A DNA stretch of 24,655 nt from Chromera velia (lineage: Eukaryota; Sar; Chromeraceae): assembly GCA_018398765.1 (NCBI GenBank), contig JAHBMJ010001926.1:1-24655 (forward strand), given 5' to 3'. Positions within the stretch are counted from its first letter, which is position 1, and each line of letters starts with the position of its first letter. The notes beneath the pieces are model-generated. The model did no database searches. It was not told the origin of the DNA and saw nothing but the letters and a program-made list of their open reading frames with translations. This document shows positions 1 through 10,066 of the stretch, piece after piece. Position numbers and translations under genes: made by a program.

Positions 1-930
1 AAGGATCTATTGGTCGGATTGGCGGACAGGTGTTGCAGCGGTGTGTGGCGAACTTCGGCCGCTAATCCGCCAGCTGCTGAGGACAGAAACACATTCCAAA
101 AGGCACGGACATACACATACACACAAATTCTTACACAGACTGGCTATCTGCTGCCAGCCTGCCTCAACAAATAGATAGAGACAAACACGGAGACTTGTAC
201 CCCCCCCTGCACAAGATCAAAGAAGAAAGAGGTCGAAAAGAGTCAGTGGAACATTCACGCAGGTGCATGGTCACTCCTGTCCATTTTCGTGATTTTCTAT
301 TTATAAAGAATTCGCTGTGGAAGAAGAGAGCATCAAAAGAAGAAAGCGTGAGGAACTTGGATGCACGCATCAATTGTTTGTCTGAGGTCTTCTCAGGTGT
401 GGGAGTGCATGAGTGAATCAATGAGGGGTCTTGAGGAGGAAGTGACAGATGCAGGGATGCACACAGAGCCTATTGGCACGGTAGAAAAAACGCTTCCCCG
501 TCCATCCGTTGTGTGGAAGAAACGCATTTCGTTCACAGGAGACAGGGTCAAATAGTAGAGTGCGTGTCGATCCCACGAAGGTCAGGAAAGTCCTCCTTTT
601 AGTGAGATTCTCTCTCTCATCCAACTCTAACAAAGCAGTCTGAACCCAAGCAAGCAAACGCAAGCTCGCGCACCTATCTGCCTGTCCGCCTGCCTGCGAA
701 AGGCATGCATGCTCTCCTAGTTGATTCCTGCACTTGAATCTGTACGCTTGCCGATGGCATGTTTTTTTGTGGATCGATCGATTGCTCATTCGTTCGTGCA
801 CTTTTTATTTCGCGGTGGCCGGGTGGCGTGTCGAGCGACCTTTCAGGTGACGATAGGAGCCGCACGCTTCTTCGTTTCTGTATTGCGCGCTGGCTTACAT
901 AACGAATAAATAAGAACAGCACTTGTGTTC
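1..930. other. No supported gene; mixed-composition flank
   Basis: This stretch has short open frames on both strands, but none shows a recognisable domain, a convincing splice chain or a plausible protein composition. It contains CCTGC-type simple sequence (about 678-700) and purine-rich tracts (about 220-345). It could hold untranslated sequence or small exons of a gene that begins outside the window. Confidence 0.5.
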
Positions 931-1720
931 ACAGTGAACATGACTTTCTCATAACCGTGTATGTAAACTTTGTTCCAAAAAGCTGGTTGTTAACAAAACA
1001 TTGGACTTCTAGTTGGACTCGTCATTTGCGGAGTTCAAATGCTTGTGTTCAACCATTTTTTAATTATTTTCTTTTAACATACGTGGTTTTAAGTTCATAT
1101 TCTAGTTTATATTATCAACACATTTTATTATGAATTGTATTATTAAAGAGCTGTGTACTAAAGATTTCTCTAGATTTCTTGTAACCCTATGGTGAAACCT
1201 GTTTGTCCCCCCCTCCCCTTTTGCTATTTAATTTCGCACCTCCCAAAAAAATATCCGTCTTAGGCTCCCAAAACCCCTTTAATCTATAGAAGTTAAACCA
1301 GCTTAATATTAAAGTTTGTCTTTATATAACAATCTACATAACATAGTTGAACAGTTAAACAACATTTTATTATATTTTATGGCTTACACAACATTCAAGC
1401 AACACTTGAACAACACTCAATACAATGGCTAACCTAAAGCAACACTCAAACAACACTTAATTGTGCAACACTCTTGAACCGCGCGAAAATTAAGCCCCCA
1501 TGCAAAGCTATAGTAGAAGAATTCGTCTGACCTTCCTGCATGCACGCGTCCATTCCTGCTGTGAATCTGCTGTGACAGTGTGGCGGTGCCAAAAGGGACT
1601 TGCCGTCAATCAGGTGTATGTATATCCACTGTCCAAAGCACTTTGACGTCTGCAGTGAGAACAGTTGAGTTAAGCAACAGGCTCCAAACCTGTCACAGAA
1701 ACAGTGAACAAGTCGCTGTC
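931..1720. other. AT-rich intergenic DNA upstream of the peptidase gene
   Basis: Base composition drops to strongly AT-rich from about 931 to 1500, with poly-C and poly-A runs near 1208-1250 and a degenerate tandem array (listed separately). Composition becomes balanced again from about 1520, close to the first candidate exon of the next gene. No coding signal was recognised, and the promoter of the downstream gene presumably lies near the right edge. Confidence 0.5.
1387..1480. repeat. Degenerate ~11-bp tandem array, CAACACTCAA type
   Basis: Units such as CAACATTCAAG, CAACACTTGAA, CAACACTCAAA and CAACACTCTTGAA follow each other with small insertions, giving about seven recognisable copies. 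The array sits within AT-rich non-coding DNA. No protein-coding frame explains it. Confidence 0.6.
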
Positions 1721-3796
1721 ATGCATCCCAATATGAGATCCCGCTGGTGGGTCCTCCTGTCCTTATCTGTTGGTCTTGTTATCCAGAACGTGAGACGAAC
1801 TGTAGCAAAAGTGGTCAAAAAGACCCCTGTTGCTGCGGGAAGTGAATTGAATGACCTCCGCATTCTCTCGGCCGATTTGAGGAGAGAACCCGAACCATCC
1901 GAGACTGAGACTGAGTGCGTATATAATGAGTACATTGAAACGAATGAAGAAAATCCTCATCCCCCCTCCCAAAGCCACAGCAGCCGCCGGGTTTCGCTCT
2001 AGGTTCCTCCACCGCCAAGAAGAGAAGGGAGACGGAGACGGAGAGGAGTGTGAGGGGAAAGTGGGGAACACCACACACATTTTTGGCAGGAGCGACGAGC
2101 TGATGGGACGCACGCGTTGTTTCCCAGAAAAGCACTTTTGTGTGTTTTCCCTCCGCTCCTTTATTCTCGATCCCGGTCAATTTGACCGTCTGCTCTCTGT
2201 CTGGGACGCCTTGGCATCTGAGGCAGAGCAGAGCGGCATCACCAACCTGATCCTCGACGTCAATGAGAACGTCGGGGGCAACGTGGCACTAGCCTACGCC
2301 CTTCTTGCCAAATTGTTCCCCTCCGCTCCCGCGGACAAGATCTGTCCCTTTCTGCGCATCCGTCTGGGTCCTCTCTCCCGTCTCCTCTCCCGTCACCATC
2401 TCCTAGGCTCAGAGGGAAGGGAGGCACGTAGTCTGGCTTTGGAGGATGAGCAGGCTCTGCAGAGGACCGTAAAGGAATGGAAGAAGAGAGATTGCAAAAG
2501 AGGTCTAGGCACACACGACAGTTTCAAAGCCGCCCTCAAGGGCCTCCTCTATTTTCTTGACGAAGTCTACGACCCGGAGACAGACGACCTTCATGAAGCA
2601 GATGTGAAGCTCGTTCTGGAGACACTGAAGAAGGAAGAGATCGTAGAGCGGTTCCATGAGGCAGCAGATAAGTGCAGAGAGGGAACTTTGGACACAAATA
2701 CACTAAGGAGAGTTGCGACAGTTGTCAATGATCTGCTTTCTGTGTGGACTCCCTTCGAGCATCGAGGTATTGACTTTGTGGGCAGTCAGTGGAAGGTATG
2801 GGGTGGGGGCAAACGTCTCTACACCCTTCCCCTGGAATCATGGAAGCTGACATGTGCTCGCAAGTTTGAAAAGAAGGGAGACGGGCAGACACAGGTACAC
2901 TCTTTCAAGAAAATTCTCATCTTCTCTAGTGGCTTCGGATGTGTCAGCTCATGCGACACTTTCACCTCCAGCGTTCGTGAGTGGTCTCGTGCCAACCCCT
3001 CAGCAGAGCCGGCAGTCAGGTTTATCACCTGGGGGGGGGTACCGGGAGACGGAGGTGCCAGTCGGGAGAATGGGGGCTCCGTTCTAACAGGTAAGTGAGA
3101 GGGTCCAGGGGTCAGGAGGTCAACCGGGTTGGTCTAGTGAAGTAGGGGTGCAGAAAGAGCTAGGGTTGATTCTCTTGAGTTAACCCCGGCCGTCTCGCTT
3201 GCTTTGGGTGAACTTTCCCTCATGTCTTCAAGATGCCTGCCTACCTGCCTGCCTGCATACTTCCCTCCCTTCCCCTCCTGCTTTCTTGCCTGCCTCTACG
3301 TCTCTCTCTCTGCAGGAACGACCGCTCCCGGGGGGTTCGTGAAGGCCCAAAACATGCAGAGCCGTCAGACTCTGTGGATCTGGTTCGCTCTCTTCCGTCT
3401 GTTCGCAGAGACCACAGGGTCCCCCCTCCTTCGAGAGCTGGACAAGGTCCGGGACCTCCTGCCCCCCCTCCCCTTTGCCATGGAGCAGACACCCAAGCTG
3501 ACCCGTGCGGCGGCCTTCCAGGAAACGTGGGGCCACGAGGCCCTCCCTGCAGAGTATTACCAAGTCCTGACGGACTTTGTGTTGAAGGAGTGGTATCTGC
3601 ACCTGAACACTGGCTGCAGGTGGAGTCTCCCGAGATGGCTGCATTGTACGATCGTGTCCTTCCCTTTTTTGAGGAGGGCGCGTGGGGAGGGGGGGACTCC
3701 ACTGCCACTGTGGCACAAGGGACCGGCCTGACGTGGGAGTCTGACTCCGAGGCGGCGGGCTCTGTGGGAGAGCCCCTCCAGCTGGTCATTGAATGA
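1721..3796 (+). CDS. Secreted S41-family peptidase-like protein (multi-exon)
   Basis: The protein resembles the C-terminal-processing (S41) peptidase fold in the fungal UstP-like branch. The exon at about 2090-3090 carries a segment of the type SITNLILDVNENVGGN, matching the family's LIxDLxxNGGG strand-turn, followed by the LF(P) segment. Near 2935-2965 it carries GFGCVSSCDTF, matching the GxCxSxC motif around the nucleophile serine. A strong donor GTAAGT at 3091 joins in phase to an acceptor at 3315, and the frame continues to about 3578. The reading frame then changes before the last exon (3620-3796). A 41-nt (3579-3619) or 56-nt (3564-3619) intron would restore phase, but both are very short, so an indel is possible. 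A candidate first exon at 1721-1914 encodes a hydrophobic signal-like start and can splice in phase to 2090 (GTGCGT donor, ttggcag acceptor), giving 544 aa. The usual long N-terminal region of this family is missing, so the 5' end is the weakest part. Confidence 0.72.
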
Positions 3797-4829
3797 GGAC
3801 AATAGAGAGGGGTTCGCCTGTTGAAGGGCCTGGGCTAGTACGTTCTTTCTTGTCGAAATTGAGGGTGCGATCACTGCGATACAGAAACGGCAGTGGAAAC
3901 AAATGATAAAAGACAGAGAAAAAAAATGTTGAATTCTTCAATCTGAGCCTTGCTTAATTCTTCTTTCCGTCAAATGTCAGTAGGCAATATACAGCCGGCC
4001 TGATCTGTTAAATCAATTATATTTTAGCAAATAGATTTTTTTCTGCAGATTTTTTTCTATATAATTTCCTACCTTATATATATATCCTTTATGTTCCTAG
4101 TCTTTTTTCATTTTTAAAAGGTCAGGATAGGGCCATTGTGCGCCGCCATTCCCGCCGCCATTTCCGTGATGCAGGGCATATCCTGATTACGCGTGCCACC
4201 AGTGCCGCGCGGCAACATTCAAATATATCGCGCATGGGCGCGCGCCGCCGCTGTCATGCCCGGTTATGCCGCACCATTGAATTTGCATGCCACATATCTA
4301 TGAGTCTTTTCGTTGTTCATGTTTGAAGCAAATGAATGATTTGACTTCTCTTTATCTCACAGACTTCCTTTTGGAATCGTGTTGAAGAGACTGGAGGTCC
4401 AGAGACTTGTTTTACATGTAGGCAGCGATAAATCTACATGATTTAAAAAAATGGGAATCTGATTATAGGAAAGTGACTTACACAAAAAATAAAGAAGGAC
4501 ATCCTACTATAAAAAGTAGGAAAAAAATAGTAATAAAATCGGGAAAATACAATTTTTTACTGGCACAAAGGCACGGAGTTACGTTGGAGTAAACATAAAG
4601 AGAAGGTGAGGAGACGAAAAAAGAAAGGAAGAATATAAGAAGATTTTGGAAGTAATAAAAAAGGGAAGGAAGGTAAGAGCGGGAGGAGAGAACAAAGCAG
4701 AGAGACGGGTTCAGGATGTGCATATATTAAGCTAAAATGCCCTATCGTTTGGTATAATTGGTACTATCTTTGGAATGGTTCCCTGTCAGTCAGCGGCCCA
4801 AAATATGCAAAGTTCAGAACAGTTGTTAG
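3797..4829. other. Intergenic DNA with a GC-rich island
   Basis: This is downstream DNA of the peptidase gene, mostly AT-rich, with poly-A/poly-T runs and a TATATATA tract near 4075-4083. A sharply bounded GC- and CpG-rich patch at about 4131-4290 has repeated GCCGCCATT-like words and no supported gene. The purine-rich stretch 4470-4720 leaves a long minus-strand frame of low-complexity composition, judged non-coding. Confidence 0.5.
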
Positions 4830-5020
4830 TTGATCGCGGCCTGGGAAACCAGGTAGGCCATGGGGTGTGGTCTGATCGAGCCTCAGCAGTGAGGCACACA
4901 CCCCTACCGTTTGCGAGGGCGACCTATGGCGACCTCTAATTTATAGGCTCTAAAAGATAAAACGGCAACAGTGTCCTAGGGCACCGATAAATCACTTTAA
5001 GATTCACTTATCACTTACTC
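4830..5020. repeat. Diverged, internally deleted copy related to the 16.6-17.5 kb element
   Basis: Two words found in the element at 16628-17509 recur here in the same order but close together. CCGTTTGCGAGGGCGAC (about 4907-4923) matches CCGTTTGCGGGGGCGAT (about 17053-17069). AAAACGGCAACAGTG plus an ATAAATCACTT context (about 4959-5010) matches AAAACGGCGACAGTG with CTAAATCACTT (about 17343-17382). The roughly 250 bp that separate these words in the longer element are missing. Terminal inverted repeats were not found around this copy. Confidence 0.55.
4862..4904. other. Strong two-stem hairpin
   Basis: GGGGTGTG (4862-4869) pairs perfectly with CACACCCC (4897-4904). Inside it, GCCTCA (4880-4885) pairs perfectly with TGAGGC (4890-4895) around a GCAG loop. 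Immediately upstream, CCTGG-GAAA-CCAGG forms another small hairpin (about 4840-4854). The arrangement could be a folded RNA or a cruciform in a repeat. No known RNA family was recognised. Confidence 0.5.
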
Positions 5021-5809
5021 TCTTTTTCGGGGGGGGGGGAAACTATTAATTTTTTTGGATAAGAAAAATCGTTTAGATAAAAAAAAAATAGCTGCTAACA
5101 CTAGTGCTAACATTGAAAGTTGCGATATACTTGCTTACATTAGTGACAATTTATTGCTTATCTATAAATTATAAATTAAAATAAAAAACTTTAAAACATC
5201 ATGTTAAGTTATAGAGTTTCAGAACGAGAGGTGTAGACGCCTAGTAGTATGGGCCGATGGTGATGGCGTATGAGGATGATTAGGATGATGATGAACATTG
5301 ATCTTGTCGCATGTCAGTGGAGAGTGCAGAAAACTCGATATTCACACAAAGATGCATCTAAAACAGGAACGACAGCAACGGTCGGTGCTTGCTTAGTCGA
5401 CCGACGCTTGCTGCACGCACACCATTTGCCTGCATGCGTTGAAGGTCACACATACCGCTTAATCGTGTATTGACACGGGTCACATCGGAGTCATGATCGG
5501 CCGTGCAGTGCCGCTCCCATGAATCGGCGCCATCCTAGGCGCCACCTCCAAGTACGCATGCGAGCACGCACCCACTTATTTGAATTGCAGAGCCATCCCG
5601 AACAAAGCCCCACTCACTCTTTTAGGCTCAGTACAATAAAGGCAGGTCCCTTCCCCCCCTCGGTCATTAGAACGAACAACCTGTTAGTTGCTCCGCCACT
5701 CAGTCAGTTAGTTATTTAGGTAAAGGAAGCTGCTGGCCTCCCTGAGCGAATTCCGTCTCTCTCTGTCAGGAACGAAGAGAAGAAGGCTCCACTGTCCGTC
5801 CTTTGCCCT
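5021..5809. other. Intergenic DNA, no gene recognised
   Basis: The left part (5021-5230) is AT-rich with a run of G at about 5029-5039. From about 5240 onward composition is balanced, with words such as GCATGCG and CGGCGCC. Short frames here have no recognisable domain. The stretch next to 5809 is presumably the 3' untranslated region of the minus-strand membrane protein gene. Confidence 0.45.
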
Positions 5810-7443
5810 TCATTCCTCCTTCTCCTCCTGTTCCACCGCGCTTTTCTTCTTTTTTTTCTTCTCTGCGGGCTTCGGAGCCTCTCTGCACACAGACAGCAGG
5901 ATCCAGTCAGGTAAGACGTCAATGAAAGCTAGGCAAACACTGATGGACTGAAAAGGGGGAACGAAGGGAGGCCGAAGGAAGGGGATGGAAGGATACGCGG
6001 AGAAAAAAAGGCTTCAAGAGGCAGGAAAAGAGAATGTCAGAAGACTTTGTGAAAAGCTTAGGGGAAAGAGACACCCTTGTGCCACACTCTATGACTCTCC
6101 CTCCTGTGTCTGCTTGACTGCCAGGCTACCTTTTTCTCGGGCTGCGTCTGCGCCTGTCTTTCTGACGACTACACGAAGGTAGCCAAACAAGAGGAGACTG
6201 CGCTGTCATCTGAGACAACAAAAGTGAACACACGAGGGGCGAGCAGAGGGAGGCGGGCGGCTGCCCCTCACCAACTAAAATCAAGTACTCACTGACGTAC
6301 TGACCCCATTGACATGATTGCAATCAGGAGGGCGAAGAGGATGATGTGCATCAAATTGAAATCAAACGTCCTCTGCATACAGTGAGGGACAGACGGATAC
6401 AGGAATCCGCAGTTAGGGGGGGGGGAGGAACGCGTGCAAGGAACATTAGTGAAGCAGCAAGACGCAAGCAGGTAGGCTGGAAGAGGCATGTGTTCAGACG
6501 GCCATCAGATGCCACCATACAATCATGAAAGGCAGGAAGGCAGACCGATAGGGAGGTGTCCTCACCCCCCCTTTTTTCACATCGAAGCTTTTTCCTGTTT
6601 TCAACTCTTTCCTTCTCTGTTCATCTCTGCTCGGCTCATTTTTTCTTTCCCCCTTGCTTCTCTCCTCTCCGCTTCTCAACTGTTTGCCTTTTAATGAACA
6701 GCGACTTGTGATTGTCGAATATGGCAGTCACTCCTTCACCCACCCACCTCCTTGCTCAGTAATGAGCTCATTCGCTTTCGCTCCGTCAATCGCTCCCTAA
6801 AATACACCTCTCCATGCTTCAATCTAAATCTCTCACCCATCCACTCACTCCTCATACACTTCCCTCTCCGTCCCCCTCTCTCAACAACACACCTTCTTGC
6901 GGAATAGCTCATGCAACCACTCATTCATGTGTACCTATAGAGAATTGTCCATTCATCCACCAGTTCAGATGAAGTAAAAGGCACGGCTTTTTTTCACCGT
7001 GAAAGGGCGGATCTTTCGATTTTTGTGGCGTTGCTTCTCTTCCCCTCCCGTTCACTCCCTGACCTTGAATCCGAAGATCTTTGTCAAGATTACCGCGAAC
7101 TTTCCAAGGTTCTGCTTGGGAGAGACCAGGAACCCGTAGAACTCCCCGAACATCCACAACGTCAACCTGTAGACAGACAGACAAGCCGGTTGGTTCATCT
7201 ACATATTGCTCAGCGGCCTGTGGAGAGTGGCAGTTGCACCGCAGCGTCCGACCCTTTTCTTCAGAAGTGAGCCTGGCAATCTTGAGCCAGAAGCGAGAGA
7301 GCAGATGCAAGTTCTCACTCTTTCAGAGAAAAACGGCCGGAAGGATGAGAGGACAAGAGGAGACGGGACCGAGCCAAGATCCAAACGGCGGTGTGTCCGA
7401 ACTGACCCAGAGAGAAAGAGGAGAAAGAGTGACAGCACGGCGC
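5810..7443 (-). CDS. Multi-exon membrane protein with a lysine-rich C-terminal tail (5' end unresolved)
   Basis: Five minus-strand exons join in phase: 7443-7319, 7166-7064, 6372-6301, 6202-6130 and 5880-5810. Donors are GT (GTGAGA, GTCAGG, GTACGT, GTAGCC) and acceptors end in CAG, ACAG or AGAG. The second exon encodes an aromatic, hydrophobic segment containing FGEFYGFLVSPKQNLGK. The third encodes a clear transmembrane helix (LMHIILFALLIAIMSMGS). The fourth continues with SLLLFGYLRVVVRKTG. The last encodes a tail with six consecutive lysines and an acidic end before TGA at 5812-5810. A basic/acidic tail after membrane helices suggests an endomembrane (for example ER) protein with a cytosolic C-terminus, which is inference. 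The family was not recognised. The first listed exon is less certain than the others, and the start codon was not found; it should lie further right, up to about 7.9 kb. Confidence 0.62.
6373..7063 (-). other. Large intron of the membrane protein gene
   Basis: A 691-nt gap between two phase-matched exons, with donor GTCAGG at 7063 and acceptor tgtatgcag at 6373 on the minus strand. It is pyrimidine/purine-biased and holds only incidental short frames. No nested gene was seen. Confidence 0.5.
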
Positions 7444-8170
7444 CTGCAGAGAGTCATGCACACGAAATGTTAATGGAAATCATTGAATGATCGCTGATCT
7501 CAGACGGCAAGAGCACTCTACTGACTGTCCAAGAAGCGTCCCGGTACCACAACCCCCATCCTTCCTTCCTCTTCTTTCTTGTGGTCAAGTACAGACTGGC
7601 AGGAAGAAAACTCCAAGCTTCAACCACAGCTATTCCAAGTCCATCAAGGTCTTGTGAAGGGAGGCATCACACACAGAGAACAGCTATGTATGCGACAGAC
7701 AGCTAGGAAGAAGATCAGAAATGTGGGAGACGCCTTCCTTGCATTGAAGCATCTCACACCGCCGCTGTCACCGCGACAGCTAGAGCCACGCGGTTTTTCG
7801 TGTTGAGTCCGCGCAGATCAATGCACGCGCGCGCGAAGCGCGCCAATTCGCGTACCGCGTACCTCACATTTCAATCGCATTTTGTTTTCTGCCGAGGCTC
7901 AGCCTGACAGCCGTCTCCGCAGCTTAGAAGTTCAGCCAGAAATTGGGACAAAGTCTCTCCAGTGACTCTGCAAGCGCACTGTATGGCTAGAGAGCACGTG
8001 TGAGCTTGAGAGACAGTGCCTTCACTCAGTTGTAATAGCTTGAGTGTAGGGGGCGACGGGTTTCGATTCGATCGGGTGCGGTGTCTGACCTGAATTTGTT
8101 TCACTCTACCGATAATAAATTTCGTGTCTCCCGAAAACAGAGTTCGTTTGCATTCAGGACTTCATTCGGC
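7444..8170. promoter_or_regulatory. Divergent upstream region between membrane protein gene and Notum-like gene
   Basis: The two genes point away from each other, so this region should contain both 5' regions and probably the missing first exon or exons of the minus-strand gene. A CpG-rich, self-complementary patch at about 7815-7862 (CGCGCGCGCGAAGCGCGCC) stands out. No TATA box in a decisive position was identified. Confidence 0.4.
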
Positions 8171-9925
8171 ATGAATTCCCACACATTGGTTGGACGCTAC
8201 TCGGGGAGGTGGTCGGTGTCTCTACTGTCCCCACTTCTGTCCCTTCTCCTTCTTTTCACGCCGACGAACTCCCAGTCTCTGTTTGTCCCAACCAAACCGT
8301 CGCCCCTCAATTTGAGGCTTCTGACAGACTTCAAGGATGCCGCGTGCCTTGACGGAAGCCCGGGAGCTTATTATGTGTCCACATACGCTGCTGGGACCTC
8401 CCGTAGCTGGTTGATATTCTTCGAAGGTCAGCCTGCTTGCCTACCACCCCAACTGTCGTTCTTCTTTTTCATCCGTCTACCATGCTGGTGCCGCTGTCGG
8501 GGTGTCTTCTCGACTGCTGCTTCCTGGAGCAGAAACTGCCCCGCCTACAGAGTTTCTATCGAGTAGCCACTTTCCTCTTTTTCGATCACACCGTATCTGA
8601 CACTTACCCGATATAATTTTCTGTGTGCGTGGTTCTCTCCCTCTTTCTTTGTGCCTCGATCAACCGATCAACCCTACAGGCGGTGGATGGTGCTACGACG
8701 GTTTTGACTGCCTTGACAGGAGCAAGTCGCATCTCGGGAGCTCGAAGGGATACGGGCAGGTGATGGGGGAGGCTGGGGGGATGCTGAGCACGAACTGCGA
8801 AGTGAACCCTGCGTTCTGTTCCTTCAACCGGGTCTACATGAAGTACTGCGATGGGTCCGTGGGTCTGCAGGGGGCGTGGGGTGGGGGACAAATTAGTTCA
8901 TGCGTGGGGGTATTACCTGAATGTGTAAATATTTGAACAGTTTAACAGTTACACTGACTGACTACCTCCCAGACCCTGACACAGACACCGTTTTTTCTTT
9001 TGTGTTTGCGTGCAAGCAGTCTGAGATTGCTGGTTGGTAAAGTTCGAATTCTTGAATTGTCACTAGCTTGTGTGGGACTGTATGAGATCTGCTTTTTCTT
9101 TCCCACTCGGGAGGGAGAGATGCGGATTTTCTTGTTAAATTCGGTCAAACGTCTGTCGTAGGGTGTCGTCTTTCCTTAATTTTTCTCTCTGTGTGTGCGT
9201 GTGTGCTGGCGCATGCGTATGTGAATGCAGAAATTCTTTTTCAGGGCTCCGACCGGACCCTCTGGAGGTGAAGGGATCGAGCCTTCACTTTTCAGGCAGG
9301 CGCATTCTCAGTGCTGCGTTGGAGGACCTGCTCAAGAGGGAGCCCGACTTCCAAACAGCAGAGGAAGTTCTCCTCTCAGGAGGCTCTGCAGGAGGCCTGG
9401 CGACTTTCATCAACGCAGACTGGGTGGGGACCTGGCTGAGAGACAAAGTGCCGTCTCTGAAGAAATACCGTGCCATGCCTCTGTCGGGCTTCTTCCCTCG
9501 AATTCCCAACGTGCATGGAATTCAAAGCTACGAGAATTCTATCAAGGGGGTGTTCACGATGTCCAAACCCGATGCAGAGGAGGACGGACTGAACAGAGCG
9601 TGCGTTGAGGCAATGGACAAGGAGACGGAGAAACAGGGCGGGGAGTCTCAGAGATGGAAGTGCAACTTTGCAGAGCATTTGTGGGCGTTCACAAAGACTC
9701 CTCTGTTCCTGGTGAACTCCGTGTTCGACAACTGGGTGATTGCCTGCGAGATTCTAGGCGGAGACGGCGACGCGGGATGCCACTCTGCCCCTGACTGGAC
9801 TCAGTGCGGATACAATCTGGAGAATTGCAGTGAAAATCAGATCTTTGTGTGAGTCTCCCTCCGTGCAGAAACTCTCTGCAGTCCCGATTACTCTCTCTCT
9901 CTGCGCGTGCGCGCGCGCGTGTGTG

Positions 9926-9972
<47 letters not shown>

Positions 9973-10031
9973 TGTGTTCATGAAGAAAGGAGGGAGAAGG
10001 AGAAGAAACCTATAGTCTGCCTGTCTGTCTC

Positions 10032-10066
<35 letters not shown>

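Noticed and set aside
3228-3874. Several long minus-strand frames opposite the S41 gene
   Set aside because: They are antisense shadows of GC-rich coding sequence; the plus strand carries the recognisable domain and splice signals.
4478-4723. Minus-strand frame with a hydrophobic, signal-like composition
   Set aside because: It is produced by a purine-rich low-complexity tract read in antisense (Phe/Leu/Ser runs), with no splice or domain support.
4820-4924. tRNA-like or 5S-like RNA gene
   Set aside because: Hairpins and a weak B-box-like word are present, but no cloverleaf or 5S consensus could be laid out.
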